NCBI GenBank assembly: GCA_902158745.1
Contig: CABGHH010000083.1
Coordinates: 1-7,056, forward strand
Direction of reading: 5' to 3'
DNA from: Candidatus Methanolliviera sp. GoM_asphalt
GTDB taxonomy: Archaea > Halobacteriota > Methanoliparia > Methanoliparales > Methanoliparaceae
Length of the DNA: 7,056 nt
The notes beneath the pieces are model-generated. The model was not told the DNA's origin and ran no database searches. It worked only from the letters and a program-made list of their open reading frames with translations. Below, piece by piece: positions 1 to 4,843 of the stretch. The position numbers and the translations under genes are program-made. Every line of letters starts with the position of its first letter. Within the stretch, counting starts at the first letter, position 1.

Positions 1-153
1 CCTAAACGATTCAAATTGCAATGGGTCTCAGCATCCGAGGGGAAAGCGTGGGCCGAGAGCGTCGATTCGATGGTCGAGCAGGTGAAGGCGGCTTATATAG
101 AAGATAAGAAGAAGCTTGAGGGTTTAAAAAATATTCCAGCGGCAACGGCATAA
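1..153 (+). CDS. mvhD: MvhD-like hydrogenase/heterodisulfide reductase iron-sulfur subunit, C-terminal end only
   Basis: The first reading frame is open from base 1 to a TAA at 151-153 and gives 50 residues; the gene begins outside the window. The peptide starts PKRFKLQWVSASEGKAWAES and continues as a charged helix. This resembles the C-terminus of MvhD, where a segment like 'RF.LEWVSASEG..FAE' is followed by a last helix. In that family MvhD is a small [2Fe-2S] protein that passes electrons between a hydrogenase or other donor and the HdrABC heterodisulfide reductase complex in the cytoplasm. The iron-binding cysteines would lie upstream, so they cannot be checked. The tail past the conserved helix (about 20 residues, ending IPAATA) looks lineage-specific. 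An HdrA-MvhD fusion would end the same way and cannot be excluded. The family call is by recognition of this short segment only. Confidence 0.68.
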   Translation, partial: PKRFKLQWVSASEGKAWAESVDSMVEQVKAAYIEDKKKLEGLKNIPAATA

Positions 154-160
154 GTTCACC

Positions 161-182
161 GTTCCCGTTTTCCATCGGGGAC
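161..182 (+). terminator. Possible weak stem-loop after mvhD
   Basis: GTTCCCG (161-167) can pair with CGGGGAC (176-182), including one G-U pair, around an 8-base loop that contains a run of four T. It lies 8 bases past the mvhD stop. There is no T-run after the stem, and archaeal termination usually relies on T-runs rather than hairpins, so this is only a candidate 3'-end structure. Confidence 0.2.
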
Positions 183-242
183 GCAAAGGGGCATATACCA
201 TCAATTGAAATCCTCCCGAAGGATGGGGCACAAGGGTGCGCT

Positions 243-261
243 CAAAAATCGAAGATTTTTG
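243..261. repeat. Solo mini-hairpin of the ATC-NNN-GAT family
   Basis: CAAAAATC (243-250), loop GAA (251-253) and GATTTTTG (254-261) form a perfect 8-bp inverted repeat. It is the same element, read on the other strand, as those at 2641-2659 and 3801-3819 (loop TTC). It lies between mvhD and the SpoIIM gene, 23 bases before the ATG at 284. A GTG at 236 would make it coding, but the repeat identity and the Shine-Dalgarno at 274-278 argue that it is untranslated leader. Confidence 0.8.
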
Positions 262-273
262 TGGACAGAACCA

Positions 274-278
274 GAGGT
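274..278 (+). promoter_or_regulatory. Shine-Dalgarno that sets the SpoIIM start
   Basis: GAGGT at 274-278 lies 5 bases before the ATG at 284. It favours that ATG over the in-frame GTG at 236, which would place the solo mini-hairpin inside the protein and add 16 residues unlike the family. Confidence 0.65.
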
Positions 279-283
279 TTTTC

Positions 284-847
284 ATGAAGTTCGATATAAA
301 CATTAGGAATTACCTGATACCTGCCGCGATTATATTCGTCGCATCGATCGTCGCTGGGATACTCTTTGCTCTCTTTCACCCCTCATCAGACGGCATCATC
401 CTCTCTTTTCAACAGATATTTGAACCCCTCATGGATATGCCAAAATATAAATTGATGCTTGTTATCTTTGGAAATAATCTTCTAACAAGCTTCTTAGCAA
501 TCGTATTCGGCATATTTTTTGGAATTTTTCCCATTGTTGTATTATCTGCCAATGGATTCATCCTTGGAGATCTCTCCTATCATGTTTATTTAGATAAAGG
601 AATTTATTATATCCTTGCGGCATTACTCCCGCATGGAATATTTGAACTTTCGGCGGTGATCCTTAGTTGTGCCCTTGGGATAAAACTTGGTTTTATCTTT
701 TTGAACCGTTTCTTGGAGAAACCTGCTCCAGACTTAACGCAGTCATTTACGAATAGCTTAAAGATCTTTATTCGCCTCGTAATACCTATGCTCTTGCTCG
801 CCTCTGTCATAGAGGTCTGGATAACACCGATCATCGTAGGTTCTTAA
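284..847 (+). CDS. SpoIIM/DUF95-family integral membrane protein
   Basis: The protein has 187 residues, mostly hydrophobic, with about five membrane spans (roughly residues 10-30, 57-75, 77-97, 108-140 and 160-180). It carries the conserved features of the SpoIIM (DUF95) family: the NN pair at 64-65 before the second span, a Gly-rich segment ending in P83, NG at 90-91, LPHGIFEL at 115-122, and IEVWITP at 176-182 at the end. In Bacillus, SpoIIM works with SpoIID and SpoIIP in engulfment. Archaea do not sporulate, and in archaeal members the role is unknown, so the name reflects homology only. The ATG at 284 is chosen because of its Shine-Dalgarno and because a repeat element occupies the upstream extension. 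The gene stands alone on this strand, 130 bases after mvhD. Its last 17 bases overlap the end of the opposing DUF1786 gene. Confidence 0.88.
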   Translation: MKFDINIRNYLIPAAIIFVASIVAGILFALFHPSSDGIILSFQQIFEPLMDMPKYKLMLVIFGNNLLTSFLAIVFGIFFGIFPIVVLSANGFILGDLSYHVYLDKGIYYILAALLPHGIFELSAVILSCALGIKLGFIFLNRFLEKPAPDLTQSFTNSLKIFIRLVIPMLLLASVIEVWITPIIVGS

Positions 848-1868
848 AAGCATTCAAAAGCCCATAGCATCCGGTGAGCATCATATCGCCGTATGGAGCT
901 GCCATGTATGTCTTTATCTTTAACTTACCATCTTTTAAAAGTCTCCTTTTGGGCCCGGTTACAGCAATTATATCAATATTTTCAAATCCAATGACCTCTT
1001 TTATATAGGCACCATGTCCCCCATCATCGAAAACCTCTTTGAAGGTCAATCTTCCATCGCAAAGTTTTTTGACAAATTTTTCCAGTTTTGTAGCTGTTAG
1101 AGATCTCGTGTGATGCTCAAAAATTCCAGATATCTTTTCTCCTGCAAGAATTGCCGCGAGCGTGTGCCCATTCCCAACATTTATTATCAATTTATTCTCT
1201 TTTTCTGATACGGTTTCATCTTCTAAGCACCCAAAGATAGCCGCAGGTCCAGTATCCATGAGTAGTGGCTCATATTTTCTTTCTTTAAGCATTTTTTGAA
1301 GAGAAGAAAGCCGTGTCAGATATTCCGGTACTTTCCCGGCGAAGACGAAATTATCCATTTTACCTCCATTCTTAAGAGAGTCTTCTATCATCTTGAATCT
1401 AAATTCTCTGTCCGAGATTCCATCTTTGTGCCCGTGGTCCTGGACGGCAATGGCGATCTTCCTCTGCACACCAAAACAAAACTTCTCTCCTATCTCCTCT
1501 AAAAAATCTAAATCAACATCTTTAAGATCTATCCTGATCACATCATCCTTCTCAAAGTCTTTCCCGATTATCTTTATCCCCATCTTTTCAACGACGTTTA
1601 AATCGTCTCTAACCGTCATCGCGGCCTCTCTCGTGGCATAGACATCTGCCGATTTGAGATGCTCTCTTATGGCTTTTACAGAGGGACCTCCTCCCATCGT
1701 ATAGCCCCTAAGAAAGATCTCTTTCCCTTTGGATCTCCTAATTTTTTCGGCTATCAAGCGCGTTTGAGAGGGAAGAACAAGCTTGATGTTATCCTCAATA
1801 TCTTCCTCATCGTTGTAGAAAAGTATATCCTCTGTTCCATACCCAACATCAATCAACAGACATCTCAT
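831..1868 (-). CDS. DUF1786-family protein, ASKHA-like fold suspected
   Basis: The protein has 345 residues and matches my memory of the DUF1786 family, found mainly in methanogens and other anaerobes and sometimes labelled 'putative pyruvate formate-lyase activating enzyme' without proof. No radical-SAM CxxxCxxC motif is present, so that label looks wrong here. Conserved-looking segments are DVGYGT (7-12), GGGP (59-62), DTGPAA (205-210), NVGNGHT (230-236), EHHT (251-254), DDGGHG (281-286), GPKR (305-308) and GDMMLTG (327-333). DVGYGT near the N-terminus and NVGNGHT later resemble the two phosphate loops of the actin/Hsp70/sugar kinase superfamily; this is inference. The ATG overlaps the GGGP synthase stop as ATGA, and GGAG (1874-1877 on the plus strand) sits 5 bases before it, so the two are translationally coupled. 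The stop lies inside the end of the SpoIIM gene. The true substrate is unknown. Confidence 0.8.
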   Translation of the reverse strand: MRCLLIDVGYGTEDILFYNDEEDIEDNIKLVLPSQTRLIAEKIRRSKGKEIFLRGYTMGGGPSVKAIREHLKSADVYATREAAMTVRDDLNVVEKMGIKIIGKDFEKDDVIRIDLKDVDLDFLEEIGEKFCFGVQRKIAIAVQDHGHKDGISDREFRFKMIEDSLKNGGKMDNFVFAGKVPEYLTRLSSLQKMLKERKYEPLLMDTGPAAIFGCLEDETVSEKENKLIINVGNGHTLAAILAGEKISGIFEHHTRSLTATKLEKFVKKLCDGRLTFKEVFDDGGHGAYIKEVIGFENIDIIAVTGPKRRLLKDGKLKIKTYMAAPYGDMMLTGCYGLLNAFKNLR

Positions 1869-2524
1869 ATCGTCTCCAGATAGGCATTTAGATCTTCATA
1901 AACGATATTCCCAACGACGATCGTGGCATATTTTCTCATCTCTTCTGCCTTCTCCTTGTTATCGATCCCACCTCCGTAGAAGAGTTTTGCCTCTTTTAAG
2001 GAGTCGCTAACTGCCCTAACTATCTTCTCGTCTCCATATATCCCACTGTATTCAATATAAATGATAGGGAATTTGAAGAACTTTTCGGCCATCACCGCAT
2101 AGGCGACCGCCTCCTCCTCGTTCAGATCGCATCTTGATCCTGTCAATCTTCCGACAGATGAGTACTGATTCAAGACGATATACGCCTCTGGAACCACTTT
2201 ATCCCATGGGATGTCAAAATTCTGCACCCACTCCTTATGAATACCACATATCCATCTATGATCATCGGTATTGATCACGGATGGGATGAATAGATAGTCA
2301 ACATCTTTGAGGATATAATCCGGAGAAGATGGTTCCTGAATCTTTGGCATGTCATAATCTCTGATCATCTCCAATAAATTTAAGACCTTCTTCTTCGTGA
2401 CCCCCATCGTCCCAGAGAGCATAACGGCATCCGTTCCACTATTCATCACCGTCTTCACGATCTTTTCCGTGTTATCTTTATCTGGATCCAACTTAGTTAT
2501 GTGTCTCCACTCGTTCAAACGCAT
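1865..2524 (-). CDS. Geranylgeranylglyceryl phosphate synthase (PcrB-like)
   Basis: The protein has 219 residues. It should join sn-glycerol 1-phosphate to geranylgeranyl diphosphate, forming the first ether bond of archaeal membrane lipids (EC 2.5.1.41) in the cytoplasm on a TIM barrel. Diagnostic segments are WRHITKLDPDK (6-16, with the D12/D14 region for the Mg-diphosphate), SGT (37-39), the IPSVINTDDHRW stretch (80-91), YIEYSG (156-161), YGGGI (183-187) and VVGN (203-206); the last three bind the glycerol phosphate. The length and the LDPDK signature fit the shorter group I (PcrB/Archaeoglobus-like) rather than the group II enzymes of about 250 residues. The ATG at 2524 is the first possible start, since two in-frame TAG codons lie five and six codons upstream. 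The Shine-Dalgarno is poor: GAGAGG abuts the ATG. The gene heads a two-gene operon with DUF1786 and is preceded by a mini-hairpin cluster 43 bases upstream. Confidence 0.93.
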   Translation of the reverse strand: MRLNEWRHITKLDPDKDNTEKIVKTVMNSGTDAVMLSGTMGVTKKKVLNLLEMIRDYDMPKIQEPSSPDYILKDVDYLFIPSVINTDDHRWICGIHKEWVQNFDIPWDKVVPEAYIVLNQYSSVGRLTGSRCDLNEEEAVAYAVMAEKFFKFPIIYIEYSGIYGDEKIVRAVSDSLKEAKLFYGGGIDNKEKAEEMRKYATIVVGNIVYEDLNAYLETI

Positions 2525-2566
2525 CCTCTCTCTTCTACTAATCCTCTTTTACCCCCCGTTTAGTCT

Positions 2567-2659
2567 TCAAAAAGCTTCGCTTTTTGATATGCAACCAAAT
2601 CTCTGATTTGGTGCCGTGAAAATCAAAGATTTTCACATGCCAAAAATCTTCGATTTTTG
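2567..2659. repeat. Cluster of four mini-hairpins upstream of the GGGP synthase operon
   Basis: Four perfect inverted repeats lie head to tail with 3-6 base spacers. The first is 2567-2587 (left arm TCAAAAAGC, loop TTC, 9 bp). The second is 2594-2612 (left arm ACCAAATC, loop TCT, 8 bp). The third is 2616-2636 (left arm GTGAAAATC, loop AAA, 9 bp). The fourth is 2641-2659 (left arm CAAAAATC, loop TTC, 8 bp). Three share the core ATC-NNN-GAT and the first has AGC-TTC-GCT. Each arm is matched exactly by its own partner although the arms differ between units. Spacers reuse ATGC (2590-2592 region and 2637-2640). The cluster lies between the tRNA-Ser terminator and the GGGP synthase start, so it would be in that operon's leader or promoter region if transcribed. 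Confidence 0.85.
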
Positions 2660-2675
2660 AGTACTCCCCTTAACT

Positions 2676-2681
2676 AAAAAA
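2676..2681 (-). terminator. T-run terminator of tRNA-Ser
   Basis: On the minus strand six T follow immediately after the discriminator base of tRNA-Ser. A T-run of this length at the 3' end is the usual archaeal termination signal. Confidence 0.55.
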
Positions 2682-2767
2682 CGCCGGGAGGGGGATTCGA
2701 ACCCCCGTGTTCGCATGGAACACAGGATTAGCAATCCTGCGCCTTAACCAGGCTAGGCTATCCCGAC
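2682..2767 (-). tRNA. tRNA-Ser(GCU)
   Basis: Read on the minus strand this folds as an 86-base type II tRNA. The acceptor stem is GTCGGGA (2767-2761) with TCCCGGC (2689-2683), with one T-G pair. The D-arm contains AGCCTGGTTAAGGC. The anticodon stem-loop is CAGGA-TTGCTAA-TCCTG, with anticodon GCT (plus-strand 2730-2732) decoding AGC/AGU. There is a long variable arm (GTTC...GAAC) as expected for serine. The T-arm is GGGGG-TTCGAAT-CCCCC (2706-2690). The discriminator is G at 2682 and CCA is not encoded. No intron is visible in the anticodon loop. The gene is divergent from the HIT gene. Confidence 0.95.
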
Positions 2768-2790
2768 CAAATCCCCTTTGCTTAATGTTC

Positions 2791-2799
2791 ATTTAAAAA
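2791..2799 (-). promoter_or_regulatory. Candidate TATA box (box A) for tRNA-Ser; may also serve the HIT gene
   Basis: The minus strand reads TTTTTAAAT here, 24-32 bases upstream of the tRNA 5' end, which is the expected distance for an archaeal box A. On the plus strand the same AT block (TTTAAAAAC, 2792-2800) would place a start near 2825, just ahead of the HIT Shine-Dalgarno. One box may serve both directions, or the second AT tract at 2811-2820 may serve HIT. Confidence 0.5.
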
Positions 2800-2847
2800 C
2801 TTTTTCATAAGAATATTTTTATCTGATCAGGTAAAGGTGTATTAAAT

Positions 2848-3354
2848 ATGAAGGATAAAATCTTTGCCCCATGGAGGATAGGATACATACAGGCGACGAA
2901 AGATGAAGGGTGCATCTTATGCGACCTTCCGAGAGAAGAGAGAGACGAAGAAAACTTAATACTACACAGAGGCAAGAGCTCTTTTCTTATCATGAACCGC
3001 TACCCTTACAATCCCGGGCACCTCATGATAGCCCCGTACAAACACGTGGATGCAATAGAAAAATTGGATACAGATGATATCTACGAGCTCATTGATCTAT
3101 GTAAGTTGGCTATAAGGGTGATTAAGAGATGTATGGAACCACACGGTTTCAATGTTGGTATGAACATTGGAAGAGTTGCCGGTGCGGGGATAGAAGGTCA
3201 CATACATATCCATATTGTCCCGAGGTGGAATGGAGATACAAACTTTATGCCGGTTTTGGCAGGTGTAGATGTGATTCCAGAGGCGCTTGAGGAGACGTAC
3301 AAAAAACTCAAAGAAGCATTGGAAGAGTTTATAGATGCATTGGAAGAGTTATAG
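2848..3354 (+). CDS. HIT-family nucleotide hydrolase/transferase (Ap4A phosphorylase-like)
   Basis: The protein has 168 residues. The N-terminal MKDKIFAPWRIGYI matches the 'APWR..YI' opening of the HIT subgroup annotated as ATP adenylyltransferase / diadenosine tetraphosphate phosphorylase. CILC at 22-25 is one half of a zinc-like site in this group. RYPYNPGHLMIAPYKHV at 51-67 is the conserved nucleotide-binding strand. GHIHIHIVPRWNGDTNFMPV (117-136) holds the histidine triad H118, H120 and H122, the last one or the middle one acting as nucleophile by family analogy. The expected activity is cleavage of nucleoside phosphate anhydrides or phosphoramidates in the cytoplasm; the exact substrate cannot be read. 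AAAGGTG (2833-2839) lies 8 bases before the ATG. The last residues (EALEEFIDALEEL) come from a 21-bp tandem duplication that also created the stop. Confidence 0.92.
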   Translation: MKDKIFAPWRIGYIQATKDEGCILCDLPREERDEENLILHRGKSSFLIMNRYPYNPGHLMIAPYKHVDAIEKLDTDDIYELIDLCKLAIRVIKRCMEPHGFNVGMNIGRVAGAGIEGHIHIHIVPRWNGDTNFMPVLAGVDVIPEALEETYKKLKEALEEFIDALEEL

Positions 3355-3356
3355 AT
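3316..3356 (+). repeat. Imperfect 21-bp tandem duplication at the HIT stop codon
   Basis: A 21-base unit beginning GCATTGGAAGAG and ending ATAGAT at 3316-3336 is repeated at 3337-3356, except that TTT becomes TT in the second copy. The missing T shifts the frame so that the second copy reads GAG-TTA-TAG and stops the gene. The first copy encodes ALEEFID and the second ALEEL plus stop. Confidence 0.85.
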
Positions 3357-3439
3357 ACGCATGAAGATGCTTGAAGATCAACAAATGGATTTTTCATCTC
3401 CCTCACATAGGATGTCTTAGAGGCGTACCTTAACAGAGT

Positions 3440-3754
3440 TCATCGTATCATTAAGTTGCTGTATGGCAGCCGTAGATCGAGAAGTATCAGATCCGGTCGT
3501 AGGCTCTTTCTCTCATCTTTCGTCCTCCTTACCCATCGGTAGTGTAAAGCAGAATGTAGACCCTTCTCCCTTTTACCCCCGGATTCTATCCAGATTCGAC
3601 CGCCGTGCACCTCAACTATCCTTTTTACGATTGTAAGTCCTGCGCTGCTCCCCTCACTCTTATTATATATCTTGTAGAATAATTGAAAGACCTTCTCGTG
3701 CTGATCAGGTGGAATACCGATCCCGTTGTCGCGGACGAAGAAGAATATAACCAT
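3440..3754 (-). pseudogene. Relic of a histidine kinase/response regulator pair
   Basis: This minus-strand frame of 104 codons starts mid-domain with FFFVRDNGIGIPPDQHEKVFQLF, the G1 and F boxes of a HATPase_c domain. GSSAGLTIVKRIVEVHGGRIWIES follows, the G2 box and last helix, with one G2 glycine replaced. The PAS/dimerization half is absent, and a TAA stands three codons before the ATG. After ESGGK the true kinase end continues in another frame as EGSTFCFTLPMGKEDER and a TGA (3513-3515), so one base has been lost near 3571-3580. That TGA overlaps an ATG (3514-3516) as ATGA, preceded by a perfect Shine-Dalgarno, which marks the start of a response regulator. Only RPDLILLDLRLP, the phospho-acceptor strand with its aspartate, survives, out of frame with that ATG. 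I read this as a co-transcribed kinase-regulator pair broken by a 5' truncation, a frameshift and an internal deletion. As it stands the product could not be a working kinase. Confidence 0.82.
3524..3530 (-). promoter_or_regulatory. Preserved Shine-Dalgarno of the dead response regulator
   Basis: The minus strand reads AAGGAGG 7 bases before the ATG at 3516-3514. This is the strongest Shine-Dalgarno in the window, yet the frame it opens is only MRERAYDRI and a stop. It supports reading the locus as a recently broken gene pair. Confidence 0.7.
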
Positions 3755-3799
3755 CTGTAATTACGAAAAAACTCCTACAATGCCCGACCAATTTATCAT

Positions 3800-3888
3800 T
3801 CAAAAATCTTCGATTTTTGAGTTTGCATTTGAAAATCTCCGATTTTCAATGTTGCGAATCGAAGATTCGCAATCAAATCGAAGATTTG
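3800..3888. repeat. Second cluster of four mini-hairpins, downstream of ilvE
   Basis: Four perfect inverted repeats with a 3-base loop. The first is 3800-3820 (left arm TCAAAAATC, loop TTC, 9 bp), the same as the last unit of the first cluster. The second is 3829-3849 (left arm TTGAAAATC, loop TCC, 9 bp). The third is 3852-3872 (left arm TTGCGAATC, loop GAA, 9 bp). The fourth is 3874-3888 (left arm CAAATC, loop GAA, 6 bp). All share ATC-NNN-GAT. The cluster starts 28 bases past the ilvE stop on that gene's strand and ends about 45 bases before the two-component relic. The third and fourth units have the opposite loop orientation (GAA) to the first two (TTC/TCC). Confidence 0.85.
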
Positions 3889-3916
3889 CAATCATCTCCC
3901 AAAGGACACCAGGTTT

Positions 3917-4789
3917 TCATTCATGATAAATCGGCGTCCCATCCTTTATAGCATCGTTAAACCTCTCCATCAACGCTTTCGTTATTTCCCCCGGATCTCC
4001 TTCTCTAATAATCCTCCCATCTATCTTCGTTATGGGGGCGATGCCCGCGGCGGTACCTGTGACAAAGACCTCATCGGCAGTGTAAAGTTCGAAGATACCG
4101 AAATAAATCTCTTTAACCTCATGACCAAGATCTTTGGCGGATACTATGGCAAGCTCCCTCGTTATCCCTTTGAGATTGGTGGTGGTGGGAGGTGTAATTA
4201 TCGTCCCATCCTTCACGATGAATATGTTATCACCCGTCCCCTCGGCTATATATCCATTCACGTCGAGGATGATCGCCTCATCTCCACCCTTCACGTCCGC
4301 CTCGATCTTCGCGAGTATATTGTTGAGATAATTTAGTGATTTTATACCCGGCGGCATCGTCTCATAAGAGTTTCTTCTGACCGATACGGTCACGGCGTTC
4401 AATCCTTTCTCGTACAGATCTCCATATAGTGCACCCCACTCTTTGGCTATGATTATTATAGACGGCTTGGGTGATCCACTTGGATCCATACCAAGATCTC
4501 CCTTCCCCCTGCTTACGATGAGCCTTATATATGCATCTTCAAGCTCATTCTTTCTCAAGCAATCCAATACGCGTTCGATCATCTCTTCTTTACTTATGGG
4601 AATATCCAGCAAGATTGCCCTTGCAGAATCGTACAATCTATCCACATGCTCTTTCAACCGAAATACCCTTCCGTCGTATGCCCGTATTCCCTCAAAGACG
4701 CCGTCCCCATACAAAAATCCATGATCGAATACCGATATCTTGGCATCCTCTTCCCTATAGTATTTCCCATCAATATATACCCAACTCAA
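3917..4789 (-). CDS. ilvE: Branched-chain amino acid aminotransferase (class IV, PLP-dependent)
   Basis: The protein has 290 residues, normal for the family. It should catalyse the last step of valine, leucine and isoleucine synthesis, exchanging amino groups with 2-oxoglutarate/glutamate in the cytoplasm. Visible motifs are FDHGFLYGDGVFEGIRAY (21-38), the PLP lysine K150 in GIKSLNYLNN, EGTGDNIF (183-190), the phosphate-binding KGITR (207-211) and GTAAGI (245-250). D-amino acid transaminase and aminodeoxychorismate lyase share the fold, but the VFEGIRAY and TAAGI patterns favour IlvE. The start is TTG at 4789-4787: it gives the family opening MSWVYIDGKYY, the only upstream ATG (4794-4792) runs into TGA after two codons, and GAGGT lies 7 bases before the TTG. 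The gene is divergent from pheA, with 54 bases between the start codons. Confidence 0.93.
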   Translation of the reverse strand: MSWVYIDGKYYREEDAKISVFDHGFLYGDGVFEGIRAYDGRVFRLKEHVDRLYDSARAILLDIPISKEEMIERVLDCLRKNELEDAYIRLIVSRGKGDLGMDPSGSPKPSIIIIAKEWGALYGDLYEKGLNAVTVSVRRNSYETMPPGIKSLNYLNNILAKIEADVKGGDEAIILDVNGYIAEGTGDNIFIVKDGTIITPPTTTNLKGITRELAIVSAKDLGHEVKEIYFGIFELYTADEVFVTGTAAGIAPITKIDGRIIREGDPGEITKALMERFNDAIKDGTPIYHE

Positions 4790-4796
4790 TTCATCT

Positions 4797-4801
4797 ACCT
4801 C
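4797..4801 (-). promoter_or_regulatory. Shine-Dalgarno supporting the ilvE TTG start
   Basis: GAGGT on the minus strand at 4801-4797 is spaced 7 bases from the TTG at 4789, which is ideal. It is only 2 bases from the ATG at 4794-4792, too close for initiation there. It therefore decides for TTG. Confidence 0.65.
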
Positions 4802-4802
4802 G

Positions 4803-4838
4803 AAAAGATTAAGATAGGGATATGCTTTTTAATCTTTT
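4803..4838. promoter_or_regulatory. Symmetric divergent promoter/operator between ilvE and pheA
   Basis: AAAAGATTAA (4803-4812) and its exact reverse complement TTAATCTTTT (4829-4838) form a perfect 10-bp inverted repeat with a 16-bp spacer. Each gene therefore sees AAAAGATTAA reading towards itself: about 32-41 bases before the pheA ATG and 40-49 bases before the ilvE TTG. A start site about 25 bases past each box would give pheA an almost leaderless mRNA (it has no Shine-Dalgarno) and ilvE a short leader that just includes its GAGGT. The repeat could be two facing promoter boxes, a dyad operator for an amino-acid regulator, or both. Confidence 0.55.
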
Positions 4839-4843
4839 GTATT

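Noticed and set aside
2567..2659. Hairpin clusters as bacterial REP/RAYT elements or rho-independent terminators
   Set aside because: There is no GTAG/GGAG tetranucleotide foot, the stems are AT-rich with 3-base loops, and no T-run follows.
2567..3888. Hairpin clusters as CRISPR arrays
   Set aside because: Spacers are only 1-8 bases, the repeats are 15-21 bases and differ from each other, and no cas gene is present.
3923..4336. 137-codon open frame on the plus strand opposite ilvE
   Set aside because: It lies wholly antisense to a well-supported aminotransferase, and the peptide has no recognisable motif.
4646..4843. N-terminal extension of prephenate dehydratase from an ATG at 4646
   Set aside because: It is antisense to the ilvE 5' end and would add 66 residues that the family lacks; the domain begins right after 4844.
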